Part shown: piece by piece, positions 57,725 to 64,000 of the stretch
Layout: the number at the start of each line of letters is the position of its first letter
Position numbering within the stretch: the first letter of the stretch is position 1
Origin: Acanthococcus lagerstroemiae
Taxonomy: Eukaryota; Arthropoda; Insecta; Hemiptera; Eriococcidae
DNA: 64,000 nucleotides
NCBI GenBank assembly: GCA_031841125.1
Contig: CM063107.1
Location: forward strand, 10,774,467-10,838,466
Direction: 5' to 3'
Notes under the pieces: model-generated
What the model saw: the letters and a program-made list of their open reading frames with translations, nothing else
The model's database searches: none
Told to the model about the DNA's origin: nothing
Position numbers and translations under genes: made by a program

Positions 57725-58204
57725 CAGGGATAGAAATGGAAGCTGGAAGCCAGAAGCTAATGAATTTTATCTAAAAATAGCAGAAGCTAAAAGTTGGCAA
57801 CCTGATGTACAAGATTAGAAGCTGGTAGCGGAACTCAATTATTTTTCAACTTCTTTTAGCCTCTTCTTTCTGCTACTTCATTCTTTTACATTTGCGAATT
57901 TTACATTATTTTACCATTACTTTTTCCATATTTACCTTAGTCTGAGTTGAAAATGTACTCACGCTAGAATATTATAAGTCTTAGGACCAAACCAATCAAA
58001 AAATTAAAACTCAGAGCGCTAAATTAAAAACCACCAACTCCCCGAGAAAAATTTTGATGGACATGAAGATGGAAGCTGGAAGCCAAAAAATAGGAAGCTG
58101 GAAGTTTTTGTATCTAAGCAAAAAGTTAGAAGTTGGAAGCAGTTTCAATGTGGGAATATTGGAAGCCGGAAGCGAAGCTAATTCATTCAGCTTTTCCATA
58201 CCTG
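57725..58204. mobile_element. hAT-like MITE, family CAGGGAT-GGAAGC, inside U2
   Basis: The left end cagggatagaaatggaagct and the reverse complement of the right end, caggtatggaaaagctg, match. The interior consists of gaagctggaagc words in both orientations, as in the MITE at 11007-11397. The flanks gtcttaat and atttcaat are a degraded target duplication (5 of 8). Unit U1 has the uninterrupted sequence atgtttcaatggacgctgg. Confidence 0.85.
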
Positions 58205-58435
58205 ATTTCAATAGACGCAGGTTCTGTTCTCGGATACAGAATTACTAGCCAGTCAATTTGTGCCACTGAGTGCTTCCATGTAAAAACGTGACGCAGCGTT
58301 TTACATTAAGACACGTTTACTTTACACGTAGGTTTCGTTACCTCTCGATGCATGAATGATAGACGCTTCTTTTCGTCCGCAAAACATCAACGTACACATT
58401 GCCTTTCTGACCATGTAGTATAAAAAGGCTTTTAA

Positions 58436-60589
58436 ATCTATAAAGCGACGATTTTTTCTTTAATTAATCCGTCTCAGCGAGTCTCTGCTTTTAATCAAAA
58501 GGCGTTTAGCTGATTGTGTCCTCCTTCGAGCGAGAAAATGAAAAATCGTAAATCAACGATAATTATGAACTTTGCAAAGCGGTACACGTAAACTGTGAGC
58601 TAATTCGATCTGCGAACCTTTTATCGCGATGATTTACGGCCATTGCAGGGAAAAAAGGGTTAATTTAGTTAGTTTTTCGACGAATTTAGCAACTAATTAA
58701 CCGAAGTGTAAGGCAATTTCATCTTCCCTTCGGTAATGCCCTTTCGAATGAGCACAAATCTGCGAAATGTTTTTCGTTCGCACACACACGACTGATTCGC
58801 GAAAATGGTGTCGCTGACAAATGAACCGAATCGTTAACCCATTTTTAGGAAAAATTACGACCTACTAATTGCCGTAACTACGGGGGGAAAAAATGTCTTC
58901 TATTAAACGTTTTCATGTCAAGGACTGGAGCTTATAAAAGGCCGCGCCGTATATTTTTTGGCGAGTACATCAAAGAAAATTATGGAAAGCATGTGCTCGT
59001 AATTATCGGGGCGACATTTTGAGGCAGAAATTTACATATTATCGTGGTTGGCGCGAACGAGACTTCGCTGATTTAGTCTGTAATCAAATACACAGCTCAA
59101 AGAAACGTGATACTAAAATTAACTCTCGTCATTAAATTCCCAATTATAATTCAACTAATATCGAACCAAGTAACCTAATTACACGAACGCAAAAGAATTT
59201 CAAATAAAACATCTGCATTTTGCAATTAAAAATAAGATCCGGCCGCTGAAAAATATAAAATTTCGTAAATTTTCGTCACGTCTGCCGTGACTGTAATGAA
59301 CGTGGCTGTTCATGTCGACTCGCATTAAAATTCGTTTTTTCAAAGTCAGATTAATGAAGCAATATTATGCGAGCTCAATAAAAAAGTTTCGATACTTCGG
59401 TTCGACCAATAATCAGCTTCTCATAGCACAGGTTCTCGACAATTTCATTAACACCTCCGAAGGATCTTTTTTCATTGAAACATAAACGAGTTTCCACGAT
59501 AACGCAGGATTACAGAAATTACGGAAAAGAAGCCATTATTAACCTCGTTAAAGGAACGACTTTTTTATTCATCGAATCCCAAATAAGTTCTGCCGTGTTC
59601 GATGCTCATTTGCGAATTAATCTTCGGGCTGCCCGAAGTTAATGAGGATCAGTTTTGGAAAATGAACGAGATGTTCTTAAATTGAATTCGCTTTCAATAG
59701 GTAAAATTAAGTCTTTACCGTACGTATTCCTTTAAATCTGTGCACTATTTAGACACCCTAAATTATCCGAATTTCCCCAGAATTCGACTGGAATGAAACC
59801 CTCGATTTTTGTGTGAAAGGAAGTACCCACAAGCGGATAATAAAACTCGAGCGAATACTACCTTTATTTGCTAACAGAAAAAGTTGATTGATCTGAGAGC
59901 TGGAGTGATTTTCCGCTATAGGAAAGATACAGAATGCAGAGAGGAGGATTTAATAACAGTTCAGAAATTGATATTTGTTCGGGTTGTGAAACTGAGATGT
60001 GTTCAACAGCGAGGATAAAACCACGGAAATAAAACGACACCCCTTATTTATCAATAAACGCTGGAATCAGTTTTGTTTTGAAATTCAAACTGAAACTACT
60101 TAGTATGTACCGAATTTAAGCAAGAACGAAGTCGGTAGGTAGAAGATTGAACTAAACCCCCAAAGATCCCCTTCATCTCTCGAAAAGCAACCAAAACACA
60201 CATATGGAAATGAAGGGGACAGACAGGCTCAGTGACCTGAAATATACTGGAAAGTTCCATCCGTAGAAAATTTAAAACAGTATGTATGTAAACAGACGTT
60301 GCGAGAGATAGAGGAGGGATAAGTTTCTGAAATTTATCGGCTGATAGCTCAAAATCTTACAACTATAATTTCTTTATGATATAACGATACCAAGGGGATA
60401 GGAGCTCAAAACACATAAAAAAGTAGTGATACACCCTATATAGTGCAGGGTGCATCGTGTCTTTCTCGAATGCGACATTGGATAAAAGTGAGACAAATTT
60501 TATTGATTTATTTTTGAATAGCGATATCACATACACACGGTAAACTAGATAATAATAGAAAAATTAATAGAACTAGGGGGCTTCGCTCC
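58436..60589. other. No gene recognised; repeat-poor unique sequence
   Basis: No inverted repeat, SINE or retroelement could be found by eye, unlike most of the window, and the base composition is more even. Open frames are very short. It could contain regulatory DNA or intron sequence, but nothing in it shows this directly. Confidence 0.45.
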
Positions 60590-61556
60590 TGGCCGCTTCG
60601 CGCCTCGTCCGACCATCCACCCTCTTCCACCCCGAGTGCCCTCCATTAGGATCACGTCCTCTCGACCACCCCCACCAGCTCCACCAAGACCTCTTCACCC
60701 ATCACTACGCCCTTCCCATTCGCTACAGCCTTCCTCTCCTACTGCTCCTTCTCGGCGGCCACCTCATCCCAACTACCACGAAGATACCCTAGTCCTCCAC
60801 TCAGGAGCTCCCATCACCATGACCCCCTTCCCCTTTAGACCCCCACCACCAGCCCCTCTCACACCATGGCTTTCATTTCCCTTTCCAGTCCCTCTTTCAC
60901 CAAGGACTTCTTCCTCCACCAGGACCTCTTACCCACCATTACCCCCACCCGGGGCCTTCATCTTCCTCTACAGTCCCCGCCACTACCCAGGATTGCCTCC
61001 CTTCAGGAGCTCCCTCCTCCACCATGAGTACCTCTTATAACCCCGAGGCCCTTATCCACTAAAGTTTTACTACCCCTCCAGGACCCTCACCCACCACTAC
61101 CTCCTCCTTTCTCAATGGCCACCCTCTCCTACCAACCATTTCCTCCACCACGAGGACCCCTCACCCACCACTACCCCCTGGGATTTATCTCCCTTCACAG
61201 CCCCTGTCCTCACTATGGTCCTCCAACCCCCTTGAAGATCCCTGGCCATCCACCCAGGAGCTCTCACAACCATGACCACACCTCCCCCGAGAGCCCTTCC
61301 CCCTCAAGACTCCCACCCTTCCACCAGCCCCTCCCGCACCACGACCATTTCTCTCCCTGGCCCCTCTCTCACCAAGGACTTTCTCATATCCATCAGGTCC
61401 TCCTAAACATCTTAACCCCCTTCCCGACCCAGGGCCTCCATCTTCATCCACAGCCCATGCCCCCACATGGACCCTCCTCCCCCTTCAGGAGCGTCCTCCA
61501 CAACCATGAGCCCTCTCCTGAGGGTAGGCTCTCCCTGGAAAGCAATTAAGGGGCAG
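60590..61556. repeat. Pyrimidine-rich CCT/CCA block, degenerate repeat or Pro-rich coding segment
   Basis: Nearly 1 kb of C-rich sequence built from ccaccaggacc, ctcacccaccac and cttcaggagct words with no G-runs. It is sharply bounded in otherwise AT-rich DNA. Two + strand open frames (60636-61040, 134 codons; 61115-61549, 144 codons) are about one-third Pro plus Ser, His and Leu; a - strand frame (61185-61466) is Gly-rich. No signal peptide or domain was seen, and the two + frames are separated by stops. A degenerate minisatellite is my first reading; an exon of a proline-rich protein is possible. Confidence 0.55.
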
Positions 61557-62280
61557 GGTAGGCAACCCGCCGCGATTTGAGATCTTGCATATTATGCGTA
61601 ATTATGTCATTATATGTCTTTTGATATCTTATTATGTTGGTTATGTCTTAAAACTTGGAGATCTCTTATGTTAAAACAGATTATGTCCTTAAAAGTAGCT
61701 GATCAGCCCTGCAATTTTTTGATTTTTAGGTAGGCCACCCGCAGTATGGGTAATTATGTCATTATATGTCTTCTTATGTCTTATTATGTCTGTTATGTCT
61801 TAGACAAAGGCCGGGATTTAGACATCAGGCTCCTTGGAGTTTTTTTTTTTTTCAAGTCGAGGGAGGGGGAGGGGAGAAGTTTTGGTTTTTAATGTATAGT
61901 GTGTTAAACAAAGGCCGGGATTTAGATATCAGGCTCGTTGGAGTTCTTTTTTCAGGAGGGAGGAGGAGTTTTGGTTTTTAATATATAGAGAGATGTCTTT
62001 TTATGTCTTATTATGTCGGTTATGTCTTAAAACTTGGAGATCGTTTATGTTAAAACAGATTATGTCCTTGAAAGTAGCTGATCTTCCCCTGCAATTTTTC
62101 TGCTTTTTAGGTAGGCAACGCACAGTATGGGTAATTATGTCATTATATGTCTTTTTGTGTCTTATTATGTCTGTTATGTCTTAGACGATGAAGGCCGGGA
62201 TTTAGATATTCGGCTCCTTGGAAGTTTTTTTTTTCAGGAGGGGGGAGGAGAAGTGTTGGTTTTTAATATATAGAGAGATA
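61557..62280. repeat. Tandem repeat, period about 381 bp, with ttatgtctta words
   Basis: The block cagtatgggtaattatgtca starts near 61741 and again near 62122. The block acttggagatc...gttaaaacagattatgtcc is near 61650 and 62033. The segment aaggccgggatttagacatc occurs at about 61807, 61911 and 62191. Overall just under two long units plus an internal partial duplication. Short Cys/Leu-rich frames inside are by-products. Confidence 0.8.
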
Positions 62281-62306
62281 CAAAATATAAATCCATCTCT
62301 TGTTCG

Positions 62307-62722
62307 CCGACTTCTAGGGATGTACCGATAAGGGGGCAGGGGGGCAACATACCCCGTAGGAATTTTTTTAGCAGCAGTTGGGAAAATTTACCATCTCAGT
62401 CAGGCGAGTTGGAAAAATCCAACAAGTTAAGAGGGTTTTTTTTTTTTTGCTTTGATATACTTGGGAATTGAGTTGAGAAGTTGGGAAAACCCAGCAAGTC
62501 TAAAGGTTTTTCTTCTTTTCTTCTTCTGCTTTGATACTTGGGAATTTTGAGTTGAGTCAGTTGGAAAAATCGAACAAGTCAAAAGGTTTTTTCTTTTTTT
62601 CTTTTTTTTCTTTCTTTGATTCTTGGGAATTTTGAGTTAAGTCAGTCTGGACTTTCACAATTTTTACCCCCCCCCCCTTCCTCCCTACGGGAAAAACTCT
62701 TTGGTACGTCCCAGTCGCCTTC
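62307..62722. mobile_element. hAT-like element, family CAGGGACGTACC, copy at 62.3 kb
   Basis: The element proper is about 62315-62714. It starts tagggatgtaccgataaggg and ends ctttggtacgtcccag. The flanks ccgacttc and tcgccttc match at 6 of 8 positions. The interior holds three tandem blocks of about 85-90 bp containing gctttgatacttgggaattt and ttgagtcagttggaaaaatc, as in 10761-12029. No transposase. Confidence 0.75.
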
Positions 62723-64000
62723 CAAAGGTCTTCGACGCAAACGAGACACAAATGAAATTTTACTAAAATTTGTACTGCGTAATATTGATTGAAAAATGTT
62801 GTGCGATGCCTGCCATCAATCTTAAACTCGTGTTTATATTTTGGAAACGTCGAAAAACTGATTGCCATTATTTCTATTTTGAAAGAAAGTACTTAGGAAT
62901 ACATATAGGTAGACAAGACATTGTAAGGAAGAGAAAGCGTATCGCAGGTTTCCAGTTCGTAGTACATACGATTACAACGTTGAGAAAAAGCACTTAACAG
63001 CTATCATTTTCAATTGCTAGAAAATGAACTCGGGCGAATTATTCCTCCGATATATTCTCATTCTATGTATTTTAATTCGCCGAGAATGAAGTAGGTACTC
63101 CGCTCTTTTCTAAACACATAAAGAGAAGATATCTTTAGGTAAAATTCTGCTCACATTTTTTTCTACAGCGAATAAAAGGATTCCGTATAATGCTTTCCCG
63201 GAAATGTCACAACAATGAACCCCGAATAGCGCTTTTCTGTTAGTCGAGGAATTGTTATTTTTGCGAATCGCGCTTTCGCTGGATCTCGTGAAAATAATGC
63301 TCAGAGTTTGAGCGCGAAATGTAAAAAGTTTATTCTAAAATGATTTGGCACGCTTATCAACTGTAGGTATGCATAGAAAATGCGGAGGAAAGTTACAAAA
63401 TGTCTGCAGGGGATACGTGCGTAACAAATAGTAAATATTTTGCATTTTCGAAAGGAATACGAGCATGTACACACCCTTTCGCCACAATACGATGATTAGA
63501 ATCCGAGTGGAGAGCAAGTTGATGTTTATTCTGGAAGAAAAGTACATTTCGGAAAAGCGAGTATTCATCGCTTGACTGCGAATCAAAAACGAAAGCTCTG
63601 CATATTTTAAAATCTCGAATTCCTGTAACGAGCCGAGAAAGTGTATCATCAGGTGACTTCATGAATTAACCACTTTATCCTCCCTCAGAATGCAAGCAAG
63701 CAATCTATACATGTTAAAATTAACATTTCCGTTCATCGGAGATGTTCCTTTCATCCTTCATTTAAAAATGACGCCAGGTCTAGCACAAGGCCGAACTGGG
63801 ATCGCTACAGTAGAAACGAATTCGTATTTACTTGTATTTTCCCTTCTCCCCGCCCCTTGTTCTCTAAAGACGTCCCACTACACGGTATTATAAGAGGAAG
63901 TCAAGTGTAAGATTTTTTTCTTTTTCCTTTCCTTCTCTTAAAAAAGCGAGGAGCTGAAATGAAATAAAAACCTTTGAAAAGGGCAATAATGTAACTAAAG
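62723..64000. other. No gene recognised to the window end
   Basis: Unique-looking sequence. Open frames 63335-63649 and 63393-63662 (-) overlap each other and have no recognisable motif. The + frame 63690-63893 (67 codons) starts with a hydrophobic stretch but shows nothing familiar. Confidence 0.45.

Larger units (their letters stand above)
57385..58435 (+). repeat. Tandem unit U2, interrupted by a hAT-like MITE
   Basis: The unit consists of 57385-57724 plus 58205-58435, collinear with U1: hairpin, atgatcagaaatagcaatgt, gtgaatatttaaatgcgttc, ggccgagtggttagagac at 57677, then after the MITE agacgcaggttctg and the final catgaatgatagacgcttct block. It includes about 50 bp (58227-58276) that U1 lacks at its RTE junction. 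Confidence 0.75.

Noticed and set aside
60425..60460. Small imperfect hairpin around acaccctatatagtgcagggtg
   Set aside because: Only about ten paired bases with mismatches and no second copy found; within chance expectation.
1..64000. CRISPR array, bacterial operon or phage content
   Set aside because: No evenly spaced short repeats with unique spacers, no closely packed long genes; all recognisable coding sequence is eukaryotic retrotransposon debris.

Overview
This window looks like gene-poor nuclear DNA of an arthropod, most plausibly an insect. The basis is AT-rich sequence with no operon-like packing, several remnants of RTE-type non-LTR retrotransposons (the kind often annotated as craniofacial development protein 2-like), tRNA-derived SINEs, many short hAT-like inverted-repeat elements, and frequent taggtacct-like words seen in many hemipteran and lepidopteran genomes. 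I would lean to Hemiptera, but this is inference. I found no convincing host protein gene, no rRNA or functional tRNA gene, and no CRISPR array. Short open frames across the window are what AT-rich non-coding DNA gives by chance; the only recognisable coding sequence is retrotransposon debris.

The layout is dominated by inverted repeats. Palindrome A (about 2.18-5.76 kb) is old and carries a smaller terminal-inverted-repeat (TIR) element in both arms. Small TIR elements and SINEs fill 5.8-22.6 kb, including nested hAT-like insertions at 10.76-12.03 kb. A hAT-like element with a perfect 8-bp target duplication lies at 25.12-26.13 kb. Palindrome B (about 26.34-29.97 kb) has an RTE fragment in its right arm, and the opposite arm preserves the empty site. 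Palindrome C (34.15-44.71 kb) is the largest and youngest: two roughly 4.02-kb arms, about 97-99 percent identical in sampled blocks, around a 2.52-kb spacer. Each arm holds the same long-TIR fold-back-like element with the same RTE fragment inside it.

From 46 to 51 kb there is degenerate tandem-repeat DNA with a clean hAT-like MITE inside. From 53.3 to 58.4 kb there is another fold-back fragment, an RTE endonuclease pseudogene split by a small MITE, and a tandemly duplicated unit. One copy of that unit is interrupted by an RTE reverse-transcriptase fragment and the other by a hAT-like MITE, so each copy serves as the empty site of the other. The 48-nt loop of a hairpin in these two units is inverted between them. 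A strongly pyrimidine-rich block (60.6-61.55 kb), a tandem repeat of about 381 bp (61.56-62.28 kb) and another hAT-like element (62.3-62.7 kb) follow.

Nothing here works together as a pathway. The unifying theme is repeated formation of hairpin-capable inverted repeats, with later insertions, unequal expansion in single arms, and apparent flipping of segments flanked by inverted repeats.
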